A stretch of DNA of 64,000 bases from Gammaproteobacteria bacterium (GTDB lineage: Bacteria; Pseudomonadota; Gammaproteobacteria; Pseudomonadales; Azotimanducaceae): positions 1 to 64,000 of the forward strand of contig QJYB01000037.1 of NCBI GenBank assembly GCA_003247835.1, in the 5' to 3' direction. Below are positions 17,765 through 25,978 of the stretch, in pieces; within the stretch, counting starts at the first letter, position 1, and every line of letters starts with the position of its first letter. The position numbers were made by a program, and so were the translations under genes. A model generated the notes under the pieces. It made no database searches, had not been told where the DNA came from, and worked only from the letters and a program-made list of their open reading frames with translations.

Positions 17765-19890
17765 CGCCGACGTCCGCCGGCCCTGCTCCGCGCCTTGCGG
17801 CCAGGCCGCCCGCCTTTTCTCTCCTCGCGCCCGGTGGCGCTCCCCTGGGCCTGGACGAGCCGGAGGTCGAGCCTGCCCTGCTCCGGAACGGCGTCCACGA
17901 GAATCACCGGCAGCTCGTCACCCAGCGTGAAGCGCCGGCCCGATCGCTCGCCCACCAGCGAAAGGCTCTGCGGCTGGTACTGGAAATAATCGCTGCCAAG
18001 CTCCGAAACGTGGAGCAGGCCCTGAACGTAGAACCCCTGGAGCTCCACGAACAGGCCGAAGTCGGTCACGCCCATCACCACACCTTCGAACGTTTCACCG
18101 ATCCGGTCGGACACGTATTCGCACTTCAGCCAGGCGTCCACGGCCCAACCCACTGCCTCCGCCCGGCGTTCGGTGGCAGAGATGTGGGTGCCGATCTCGA
18201 GCAGCTCCTCGGTCCCGTACGGCGTCTGGTTTCCCGCCAGAATCGCCTTGATGATCCGGTGCACCACCAGATCCGCATAGCGTCGTATGGGTGAGGTGAA
18301 ATGCATGTAGCGCTCGAGCGCCAGCCCGAAGTGGCCCTTGTTGTTCGGTGTGTACACCGCCTGCATGAGCGAACGCAGGACCAGCATCTCGTAGAGCCAG
18401 CGGTTTTCCCTGCCGGTGAGCTGATCCATGGCTGCCTTCAGACCGGCTGGGGTGAGCTGGCCATGTCGCAGCCGCACGCCGGCCATCGCCAGCGCCTGGG
18501 TGAGCAGATCGAGCTTTTCCTCCGCGGGCGGCTCGTGTACCCGGTACATCCCCTTGTGCTCGCCCAGACGACTTTCGATGAACTCCGCGGCGCACACGTT
18601 GGCGGCGATCATGGCCTCCTCGATGAGCTTGTGCGCGGTGAGTCGATGCACAGGATGAATCGCCTTGACCCGGTTGTCCTCGAGCTCCAGGGTTGCCTCG
18701 TGGGTGTCGAAGTCGAGCGCGCCACGTACCTCCCTGGCATCGCGGAGCGCCTGGTAGACCTGGTTCAGCTCGGCGAGGGAGTGACAGACCGCCGGTTCCA
18801 CATCCAGCACGCCGTCGTCGAGAAACTCCTGAACCCGTTCGTAGGTGAGGCGCTGCCAGCTCCGGATCACGGCCTCGTAGAAATCGAAGCCGGTCACCTC
18901 ACCGCTGCGTGAGACCTTCATGTCGCAGACCATGGCGAGCCGCGCCACCTTAGGGTTCAGTGAGCACAGGCCGTTGGAGAGCACCTCCGGCAGCATGGGC
19001 ACGACGCGATCCGGCAGGTAAACCGAGTTACCCCGCTCCCGGGCCGACGCATCGAGCGACGAACCACGCTTCACGTAGTGCGCCACGTCCGCGATGGCGA
19101 CGATCAGCCGCCAGCCCGTACTGACCGGCTCCGCGAACACCGCGTCGTCGAAATCCCGTGCCGTGACGCCGTCGATGGTGACGAGCGGCGTGTCGGCGAG
19201 ATTCTTTCGGGCCGGAAACCTGCCCGCACGGACCTGCTTCGGCAGCCGGTCCAGTTGCGCGTCCACACCTTCCACCCACGCCGTGGGAATGCCGTGGGCT
19301 TCGATCATGGTGACCACCGCCTGGGCCACCCCGCCCTCGCCGCCCAGATGCTCGACGATGCGCCCGACCAGCCCCCGCCGGTCCTCGTCAGCGACGACGA
19401 CGGCGACGGTCTCGCCGTCCACCGTCGCTTCTTCCGGATTCTCCAGCGAGACGCGACCGCGGTAGTCGGGGCTCAGCGATTCGACATAGGGATAACGTCC
19501 GTGACCTCTGACCACGCCGATCAGCGGCCGACTGGAACGGGCCAGCACCTCCAGCACGTGTACGGACTCGCCGACGATCCGGGCGCTGACCTCGTCACCG
19601 GGCCGCAGCCAGAGACGCTTCTGCCGTTCCAGCGGCAGACCCTGGAAGGTGAGGCTCATGCCGCTGGACTCGATGACACCACGGCGTACACCACCGACCC
19701 CCGCCAGGTGATAGGCACCGCGTTGGTCCTGGTGGAGTTCGCCGTTACGAACCATGCCCTTGAGCAGACTGCGCAGGCTGCGCCGTTCCGCGCTGCCGGA
19801 AATGTTCAGGGCGACCACCAGGTCCCGCCATCCAGGGGGCTGGTCGGTCTCGCCGATGAGGCGGGAAATCGTCTTCGCGTCGAGCTTCAA
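17761..19890 (-). CDS. rnr: Ribonuclease R
   Basis: A 709-residue 3'-5' exoribonuclease that degrades structured RNA, rRNA fragments and tmRNA-tagged messages. An N-terminal winged helix (residues about 1-65) precedes cold-shock domains (to about 215), the RNB catalytic domain (TIDGVTARDFDDAVFAE with the metal-binding aspartates; SPIRRYADLVVHR near residue 530), an S1 domain (about 600-680), and a basic Arg/Gly/Lys tail. It is shorter than E. coli RNase R (813), mostly at the ends. Followed by rlmB. Confidence 0.95.
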   Translation of the reverse strand: MKLDAKTISRLIGETDQPPGWRDLVVALNISGSAERRSLRSLLKGMVRNGELHQDQRGAYHLAGVGGVRRGVIESSGMSLTFQGLPLERQKRLWLRPGDEVSARIVGESVHVLEVLARSSRPLIGVVRGHGRYPYVESLSPDYRGRVSLENPEEATVDGETVAVVVADEDRRGLVGRIVEHLGGEGGVAQAVVTMIEAHGIPTAWVEGVDAQLDRLPKQVRAGRFPARKNLADTPLVTIDGVTARDFDDAVFAEPVSTGWRLIVAIADVAHYVKRGSSLDASARERGNSVYLPDRVVPMLPEVLSNGLCSLNPKVARLAMVCDMKVSRSGEVTGFDFYEAVIRSWQRLTYERVQEFLDDGVLDVEPAVCHSLAELNQVYQALRDAREVRGALDFDTHEATLELEDNRVKAIHPVHRLTAHKLIEEAMIAANVCAAEFIESRLGEHKGMYRVHEPPAEEKLDLLTQALAMAGVRLRHGQLTPAGLKAAMDQLTGRENRWLYEMLVLRSLMQAVYTPNNKGHFGLALERYMHFTSPIRRYADLVVHRIIKAILAGNQTPYGTEELLEIGTHISATERRAEAVGWAVDAWLKCEYVSDRIGETFEGVVMGVTDFGLFVELQGFYVQGLLHVSELGSDYFQYQPQSLSLVGERSGRRFTLGDELPVILVDAVPEQGRLDLRLVQAQGSATGREERKGGRPGRKARSRAGGRRR

Positions 19891-19931
19891 GGGGGCCTCT
19901 TACCACGGCTGTGTCGAGCCAGGCGGCTAGT

Positions 19932-19960
19932 TTGACAGAAAAGCCCTGTTTCTATTTAAT
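19932..19960 (+). promoter_or_regulatory. Sigma-70 promoter of tRNA-Leu
   Basis: TTGACA at 19932-19937, a 17-base spacer, then TTTAAT at 19955-19960. The -35 is a consensus match and the spacing is ideal. A GC-rich stretch (TGCGCGCCC) follows, typical of stringently controlled stable-RNA promoters. The predicted start is about 45 bases before the mature tRNA. Confidence 0.75.
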
Positions 19961-20010
19961 TGCGCGCCCTGCCGGTCGCAGCGGCTTCAGGCCGTCGCGA
20001 ACCGCTTCAT

Positions 20011-20097
20011 GCCGAGGTGGTGAAATTGGTAGACACGCTAGCTTCAGGTGCTAGTGGGGGAAACCCCGTGGAGGTTCAAGTCCTCTCCTCGGCACCA
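20011..20097 (+). tRNA. tRNA-Leu (anticodon CAG)
   Basis: An 87-base class II tRNA with CCA encoded. The acceptor stem is GCCGAGG / CCTCGGC with A73. The anticodon arm CTAGC-TTCAGGT-GCTAG places CAG in the loop, reading CUG codons. The long variable arm (TGGGGGAAACCCCG region) and the T-arm GGTTCAAGTCC are standard. No integrase or attachment-site duplication is visible next to it. Confidence 0.97.
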
Positions 20098-20193
20098 AAA
20101 CCTGGTTATCGCTCCGCAACCTGACGGTGTACTTCAGTTACGTCGTCGTCTCAACCGTTACGCCGAGGAGACCTCCTCTGGCACCAACCTCCG

Positions 20194-20892
20194 ATGCCCC
20201 AAGATCCCGCCGCTGACCATCTGGACGGTCTCTATCTGACCGATGGCCAAGGCAGAATGATACGCATCAACCAGTGGGACGGCGGGAAAGTGCCGCGGTT
20301 TCATCTCGTTCGCTCATCCAGGGGTAACTACTGGCGTTTTCGCGACGATCTCGACGCGGATCTTGTTCTATCACTGGAACGCCTCTGCCGTGGGGAACCC
20401 GTCGGCGCAGATCTTCGCGCAGATCCGGCACTGACCGATGGCTGTCTCGATCTGCTCGGGCGTACAGAGCCGGTACGGGCAATCTGGCGGGGTCCCGTCT
20501 ACCTGTTTCCACCACAACCGCGTTCTGCTGCGGACGATGGCGTGGTCGCACTCACCGACGAGAACGCGGGTCTGCTGTCCCGGTGGCTGCCCGACTGGCT
20601 GCCTGACGTGGCGTACCGACAACCCTTTCTGGCCGCCGTGGTGGACGGCGCGGCCGTCTCGGTCTGTGCGAGCGTACGGATCACACCCCGTGCCCATGCC
20701 GCAGGGGTGGAAACGCATCCCCGTTTTCGTAATCGGGGATTCGCACACCGGGCCGTCCGTGCGTGGTCCGAAGCGGTCCGTCGAGCAGGTGCCGCACCCA
20801 TCTACAGTACCTCGTGGGAAAACGCTGCATCACAAGGTGTCGCACGCAGCCTCGGTCTGTCGCTGATCGCGACGGATTTTCACGTGTCCTGA
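20194..20892 (+). CDS. GNAT-family acetyltransferase, substrate unknown
   Basis: A 232-residue protein. The C-terminal 80 residues carry the GNAT core: AAGVETHPRFRNRGFAHRAV gives the Q/RxxGxG/A-type acetyl-CoA loop, and YSTSWENAASQGVARSLGLSLI the final strand-helix. The N-terminal 140 residues are less conserved. GNAT enzymes transfer an acetyl group from acetyl-CoA to amines; the target cannot be inferred. It starts 96 bases after tRNA-Leu, on the same strand and without an obvious terminator between, so it may share that transcript. Confidence 0.75.
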   Translation: MPQDPAADHLDGLYLTDGQGRMIRINQWDGGKVPRFHLVRSSRGNYWRFRDDLDADLVLSLERLCRGEPVGADLRADPALTDGCLDLLGRTEPVRAIWRGPVYLFPPQPRSAADDGVVALTDENAGLLSRWLPDWLPDVAYRQPFLAAVVDGAAVSVCASVRITPRAHAAGVETHPRFRNRGFAHRAVRAWSEAVRRAGAAPIYSTSWENAASQGVARSLGLSLIATDFHVS

Positions 20893-20904
20893 GAGTGGGC
20901 GTTT

Positions 20905-20935
20905 AAAAAAGCCCGGCCGGTGCGACCGGCCGGGC
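20905..20935 (-). terminator. Rho-independent terminator of the TonB-dependent receptor gene
   Basis: GCCCGGCCGGT and its complement form a perfect 11-bp stem with a GCG loop (20911-20935). Reading leftward a run of six T follows (20905-20910), so it terminates the receptor transcript. Reading rightward no T-run follows. Confidence 0.85.
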
Positions 20936-20950
20936 TCTGGAGTAAGGACC

Positions 20951-23900
20951 TCAGATATCCTGCTTGAACCGCAGGTACCAGGTCGCTCCGCGGATGTCGT
21001 AGAGGAAGGTCTCGATACCGCCGAGGTTGAAGATCGGATCCGGAAACTCGTCGAAGATGTTCCGGCCGCCGAACTCGACGACGGTGTTTCGCGTCCCCCC
21101 GAACAGCCCCTCCCAGGTGTAGGAGTACTGGATGTCGGTGTAGAGCATGTCCTTCATCACGTCCGTACCATTGATGGCGATCTGGGCCGACTGCAGCGCC
21201 CCGGAGTTGAAGTCTATCTGGACCTCATCCATCCAGCGCAGCCGCACGAACGCCGAGTGACCACCCAGTGTCCAGCCGAAGCTGCCGGTGACCCGCCACT
21301 CCGGAATCGGCGGTACCTCGGCGATGCTCTCGTTCTGCTTGCCGACGCCATCGCCCGGCGGGATGCCGAAGCCCAGGTCGTAGCTGTACTCGTCGACCAG
21401 CGTCGCCCTCAGGTCGACGTTGAAGATACCGGCCGAATCCGTGGACAGCACGTAGGTTCCGTAGAAGTCATACGCCTTGTGCTTCATCGACTGAGCGTTG
21501 AGCAGTGACGTATCTACCCTGGTGACGATTCCTGTCGAGTCACGATAGATCGCCGGATCGGAACCACCGCCCGGCCCGATCCACGCCGCGATGTCCGCTG
21601 CGTCTCCCGCGGTGTTGCCCGCGGCGATGTAATTGTCGTAGTCCCGGGTGAGCACCTGGTTCATGGTGGTCTCGGCGATCCGATCTTTGAAGTCGAAGCT
21701 CACGTAGTCGACACCCAGATCGAGGCTGTCGTCGAAGAGCTTCAGGGAGAAACCCACGCTCCAGATGTCCGCGGTCTCCGGATCCAGATCCGGGTTGCCG
21801 CCGACACACGCCACCCGGAACGACTGGGAGAAGTCCAGCGTCAGCGGGTCGTTGGCGGTCTGCAGGCCACAGTCCGTGGGCTCGTAGAGATCCTCCAGGG
21901 ACGGCGCGATGAACGCCGAGCTCCAGGATCCGCGCAGCGACAGCCACTCCCGCGGTTGCCACATGCCCGCGATCTTCGGGTTGAAATCACCGCCGATACC
22001 ACCGGAGTAGTCCTCATAGCGGCCTGCGAGCTGAACCTCCGCGTAGCCGAAGCTGTCGTTGTCCAGAATCGGTGCCAAGACCTCGAAGAACACAGCATTG
22101 ACCGACTGCTTCGCCTTGTAGTCGAAGCCGCACCCGCCTTCGTGCCAGTCACACTCGTTGTACGGTGTGTTCAGATCCACGTCCCAGCGGACCTTCCGGT
22201 ACTGCACACCGACGGCTGCGCCGACCTTGCCGGCCGACCACTCGAAGAGGTCGCCGGTAGCGATGAGGTCGTACTCCTGATAGATGCTCTCCAGCACGTC
22301 GTTGCCGGTGATGTCGATGGCGTCCATCACCTCCTGGCTGTTGGCGAACGTTGGCGTTCCCGTCGTGCACACCCGGTTCACACAGTTGAGCTCCTGGGTC
22401 GAGAAGGGATTCCAGTAGCTCGTCGACGAATCGGTCGGCATCGCCTTCAGCTGACCCTGCAGGCCGGCAACCAGCGCGCCCTGGCTGGTGTTCTTCTGAC
22501 TGAAGATGCGCTGGATGCGGTCGTAGATGGCCGTACCCGTCACCTCCCAGGAGCTTTCCGGAATGGCGAAGGTCAGCGAGTCCGTGAGACGGAAGTCAGT
22601 CTCGTCGAAGGTCGCGTTGCCGGTGTTGGATCCGTCTGCGTTGAGCGCGCTCGCCTTGGTGCCGAGCTTGCCGTAGATCCGCAGGGCCACCACGTCCACG
22701 TCCTCGTTGAAGGCGATTCCGGGATTGGTGATACCGCTCGCGGCGTCGTACGGATCGGGCGTCAGGATCACGTCGTTGATGCCGTCGCCGTTGATGTCGC
22801 TCGTGCCCCGGTCCGGGATGCCGTCGCCATCCTCGTCGGCTGCGAACAGCGGCTCGAGACCACTGCCCCGATTCGCCATGGCCCGGAACGGGTTGCCGGG
22901 ATGGTCTCCCAGCACGATGGGGAACTCTTCCGTTCGCCCGCCGGGATTCTGCGCGGAGCCGCGGCTGTTCGTCTTGAGCCGCGTGTAGTACATGTCGAAC
23001 ACGTTGTTGAGGTTGTCGGTGAACGCGTGCTCGAAGTTTGTCCAGAGGGCCATCTGCTTCACAGGGTTCATGTAGTTCCACCACTCGCCGAAGTGAAGCC
23101 GGCAGTTGGTGCGGGTGGAGTTCGGGTCGCCGCTGCGGAAGTTGTCCTTGACCCCGACGTCGGTGCCACCCGTGCCGTTGTAGGCGCCGCAGCCCGGATC
23201 CGCCATGCGGCTGGCCGTGCCGGTCAGCGCACCGGTCGCGTCGCGGTTGGGCACCAGCCAGTCGCCCGGATTACCGGTGCCGGACCGTTCGAAGCCCTGT
23301 CTCAGGAATTCCGGCCGCTCGACCTGCTCCAGCTGGCCTCGCTGCCGATAGGAACCTGCAATGGTGAAGTGACCGCGGTTCGTCGGCGTGCCGAGCATCG
23401 CCTCGAACTGGTTTTCATCCCAGTCGTTGTTCTTGTCCTGGGTATGGAATGCAGATACCTGGAAGCCGTCGAAATCCTTTCGCGTGATGATGTTGACCAC
23501 GCCGGCAACGGCATCGGTACCGTAGAGGGCGGATGCACCGTCCTTGAGCACATCGATCCGTTCGATGGCGATCTGAGGAATGGCGTTGTTGAGGTTACCG
23601 GCGGCGGACGCGTTCGGCGCGTAGTTCATCCGCTTGCCGTCGATGAGGTTCAACGTCGCCCGTGCGCCCAGACCCCTCAGGTTGGCCGTGGTCGTCGTTC
23701 CTCCCTGACCCCGCGCGGCGTACGTATTGGTCTGGAAGTCGCTTCCGTAGTTGAAAGTCTGGTCGGCCATCAGCTCGCCGAGATTCGGTGTCGCGTTGTT
23801 GCTGATGGCCTCGGAATCGATGACCGTCAGCGGCGACGACGAGTCGAAGCTGTCCCGCTTGATATAGGATCCTGTGACGACGACTTCCTCGATCGCTGAG

Positions 23901-23980
23901 TCCTGCGCGAGCGCCTGCTGAGTCAGCAGGCAGCCGGCAAGAAACAGCGGGATGCCGCCATACCGTAATGGTTTCGACAT
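20951..23980 (-). CDS. TonB-dependent outer membrane receptor
   Basis: A 1009-residue receptor. A signal peptide (residues 1-25, ending ALAQ) is followed by EEVVVTGSYIKRD and a plug domain to about residue 165 (LRGLGARATLNLIDGKRM; IERIDVLKDGASALYGTDAVAGVVNIIT). The rest is the 22-strand beta barrel. It is of the large marine type with long loops; residues about 382-403 contain DEDGDGIPD and DINGDGIND, calcium-loop-like repeats within a loop. The substrate is unknown: such receptors import siderophores, vitamins, peptides or oligosaccharides using TonB energy. A good Shine-Dalgarno (AAGGGGAG) precedes ATG and a terminator follows. Confidence 0.88.
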   Translation of the reverse strand: MSKPLRYGGIPLFLAGCLLTQQALAQDSAIEEVVVTGSYIKRDSFDSSSPLTVIDSEAISNNATPNLGELMADQTFNYGSDFQTNTYAARGQGGTTTTANLRGLGARATLNLIDGKRMNYAPNASAAGNLNNAIPQIAIERIDVLKDGASALYGTDAVAGVVNIITRKDFDGFQVSAFHTQDKNNDWDENQFEAMLGTPTNRGHFTIAGSYRQRGQLEQVERPEFLRQGFERSGTGNPGDWLVPNRDATGALTGTASRMADPGCGAYNGTGGTDVGVKDNFRSGDPNSTRTNCRLHFGEWWNYMNPVKQMALWTNFEHAFTDNLNNVFDMYYTRLKTNSRGSAQNPGGRTEEFPIVLGDHPGNPFRAMANRGSGLEPLFAADEDGDGIPDRGTSDINGDGINDVILTPDPYDAASGITNPGIAFNEDVDVVALRIYGKLGTKASALNADGSNTGNATFDETDFRLTDSLTFAIPESSWEVTGTAIYDRIQRIFSQKNTSQGALVAGLQGQLKAMPTDSSTSYWNPFSTQELNCVNRVCTTGTPTFANSQEVMDAIDITGNDVLESIYQEYDLIATGDLFEWSAGKVGAAVGVQYRKVRWDVDLNTPYNECDWHEGGCGFDYKAKQSVNAVFFEVLAPILDNDSFGYAEVQLAGRYEDYSGGIGGDFNPKIAGMWQPREWLSLRGSWSSAFIAPSLEDLYEPTDCGLQTANDPLTLDFSQSFRVACVGGNPDLDPETADIWSVGFSLKLFDDSLDLGVDYVSFDFKDRIAETTMNQVLTRDYDNYIAAGNTAGDAADIAAWIGPGGGSDPAIYRDSTGIVTRVDTSLLNAQSMKHKAYDFYGTYVLSTDSAGIFNVDLRATLVDEYSYDLGFGIPPGDGVGKQNESIAEVPPIPEWRVTGSFGWTLGGHSAFVRLRWMDEVQIDFNSGALQSAQIAINGTDVMKDMLYTDIQYSYTWEGLFGGTRNTVVEFGGRNIFDEFPDPIFNLGGIETFLYDIRGATWYLRFKQDI

Positions 23981-24029
23981 GATTTCTCCCCTTGATTTAG
24001 TTGTATATGCCCGCTCCCTGTAAGGGCAT

Positions 24030-24065
24030 CGGCTAAGAATCCCGTTAGGGGACCTTTATGTCAAT
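24030..24065 (-). promoter_or_regulatory. Candidate promoter of the TonB-dependent receptor
   Basis: Reading leftward from 24065, a consensus TTGACA (24060-24065) is followed by 17 bases and a weak -10-like GATTCT. It lies 80 bases upstream of the receptor ATG and downstream of the ABC exporter stop. No Fur-like box is recognised. Confidence 0.35.
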
Positions 24066-24079
24066 AACCAGGGGTCGGC

Positions 24080-25978
24080 TCAGTGTGCGTCCGGTTTCAG
24101 GCCCACATCCTGGAACTGGAGCTGGTTCAGCGTGTAGTAGACGCCGCGCGCCGCCATGAGCTCTTCGTGCGTCCCCAGCTCCTTCACGCGCCCGTCTTTC
24201 AGCACCAGGATGCGGTCCACCTCCTGAATCGTCTGCAGCCTGTGCGCAATGACGATGGCGGTGCGATGGGTCATGACCGTCCTGAGCGCCGCCTGGATCA
24301 GCAGTTCGGTCTCCGTGTCGATGCTCGCGGTAGCCTCGTCCAGGATGAGGATTTCCGGATCCGCCGCGAGCACCCGGGCAAAGGCGAGCAGCTGGCGCTG
24401 GCCCTGGGAGAGATTCTGGCCCCGTTCCACGAGCGGCTCGTCGTAACCCGCGGGCAGCGCCTCGATGAACGCGTCGGCGTGGACCATGCGTGCAGCCCGG
24501 ATGGCGTCCTCCCGACTGATCGCCGGATTCCCGAGGTGGATGTTGTCCAGGATGGTGCCGGAGAAAATGTGAAAGTCCTGCAGCACCACACCAACCCGGG
24601 CGCGCACATCGCCGGCACGGATGCGGTTGAGATCGATACCGTCCAGGAAAATGGTGCCGTCCGCGAAGTTGTAGAAACGGCCGAGCAGACGGATGAGTGT
24701 GCTCTTGCCGGATCCGGTCGGACCCACTACGGCCAGCTTCTCCCCGGGCGCGACGGTGAACGAGACGTCATGCAGCACGGGATCCCGGGGATCGTACCCG
24801 AAGGTCAGGTGCCGGAACTCTATGCGCCCTTCCAGCCGCGAAGGCAGCGAGGCCGGCTGTTCCGGTTCCCGCACCTGCTCGTGCCAGTCGAGCGCCTGGA
24901 AAATCCGTTCTGCGCTCGCCATGGCACGGAACAGGATGTTGTACTGCTGTCCCAGCACGCGGATCGGTCGGATGAACATGTCCACGAACTGAGTGAAGAG
25001 AATCACGGAGCCCAGGCTGATGGCGTCCTGCAGCGCGTTGCCGCCGCCCACCCAGATAATCACAGCAAGCGCCATGTTCACCATGTTGTCCATGAACGCG
25101 CCGTAACTCGATTCGAGATTGATCGCGTGCACCTCCTGAGCCCGGTTTTCGTCGTTGATGTTCCGGTAGCGCTCAAGGTTGCGGGCTTCCCTGTTCGACA
25201 GCTGCACCACCTGCATGCCCGACAGGTTTTCCTGAAGGTTCTGATTCAGCAGGGAGACCGTGTTGCGGATGGCGCGATAGACGCGCCGCGTCGCCTGCCG
25301 GAAGAAGTAGGTGATGGCCCAGAACAGAGGTACCGCCAGCAGCAGGTAGAGCGTGAGCTCCACGTCGATGGCCAGCATGATGCCGAGACCCAGGAAGAAC
25401 GGAACGAACTCGCCGATCAGCATGCCCAGGCCCATGAGCAGGTCGAACAGCGCCTGCACGTCGTTGGTGATCCGCGTCATGATCCGGCCAACGGCGACCC
25501 GATCGTAGAACGACGAGGGGCGCCGCTCCATGTGCGCGAAGAGATCGCGCCGCATGTCCCTGAGCGATGCGAGCACTGTCCTGCTGAAGGTGACCCGATG
25601 CAGGTGATAGAGCGTGTGACAGGCGATCGTGAAGCCGGCGTAGACCAGGCAGGCACTGACCAGGGGTGACAATCCGGTCAGTCGGACGATCGCCTCGTTG
25701 AACGCGTTCATGCCGAAGTCCGGCAGCAGCGCGTCCGGCTCTCCCATGATGATCCCATCGATCACGACCCGGCTGATCACGACCGGCAGGAGCACGGCCA
25801 GCATGGACGCACCCAGCACCAGAAGAATGCTCACCGCGGCGGTTCGGCGGTGCGGACGGGCCCAGCCCAGTATCCGCTGGAGATACTGCATGTTCATGGC
25901 CTGACCCTCGATGTCCGCCTCGAAGATCGAGTGGTCGAGTGGCTCGTCCGCCGGAGCGTTGTCCACGATCTCGCTCAT
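24080..25978 (-). CDS. ABC exporter subunit, catalytic-site partner (MdlB-like)
   Basis: A 632-residue half-transporter: six membrane helices in residues about 45-350, then an ATPase domain with Walker A VGPTGSGKSTLIRLL, signature LSQGQRQLLAFARVL, Walker B ILILDEATASID and switch His in IVIAHRLQ. The catalytic Glu is present. It overlaps the next upstream gene by 4 bases; the two should form a heterodimer exporting lipids, peptides or drugs. A 35-residue acidic N-terminal extension precedes the first helix. Substrate unknown. Confidence 0.88.
   Translation of the reverse strand: MSEIVDNAPADEPLDHSIFEADIEGQAMNMQYLQRILGWARPHRRTAAVSILLVLGASMLAVLLPVVISRVVIDGIIMGEPDALLPDFGMNAFNEAIVRLTGLSPLVSACLVYAGFTIACHTLYHLHRVTFSRTVLASLRDMRRDLFAHMERRPSSFYDRVAVGRIMTRITNDVQALFDLLMGLGMLIGEFVPFFLGLGIMLAIDVELTLYLLLAVPLFWAITYFFRQATRRVYRAIRNTVSLLNQNLQENLSGMQVVQLSNREARNLERYRNINDENRAQEVHAINLESSYGAFMDNMVNMALAVIIWVGGGNALQDAISLGSVILFTQFVDMFIRPIRVLGQQYNILFRAMASAERIFQALDWHEQVREPEQPASLPSRLEGRIEFRHLTFGYDPRDPVLHDVSFTVAPGEKLAVVGPTGSGKSTLIRLLGRFYNFADGTIFLDGIDLNRIRAGDVRARVGVVLQDFHIFSGTILDNIHLGNPAISREDAIRAARMVHADAFIEALPAGYDEPLVERGQNLSQGQRQLLAFARVLAADPEILILDEATASIDTETELLIQAALRTVMTHRTAIVIAHRLQTIQEVDRILVLKDGRVKELGTHEELMAARGVYYTLNQLQFQDVGLKPDAH

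Noticed and set aside
20011-20892. Genomic island inserted at tRNA-Leu
   Set aside because: No integrase, no repeat of the tRNA 3' end downstream, and the composition does not change; only one accessory gene follows.
21956-23899. 647-codon rightward frame opposite the TonB-dependent receptor
   Set aside because: It is the third-position shadow of a real 1009-codon gene; its His/Arg/Val-rich product matches no family.
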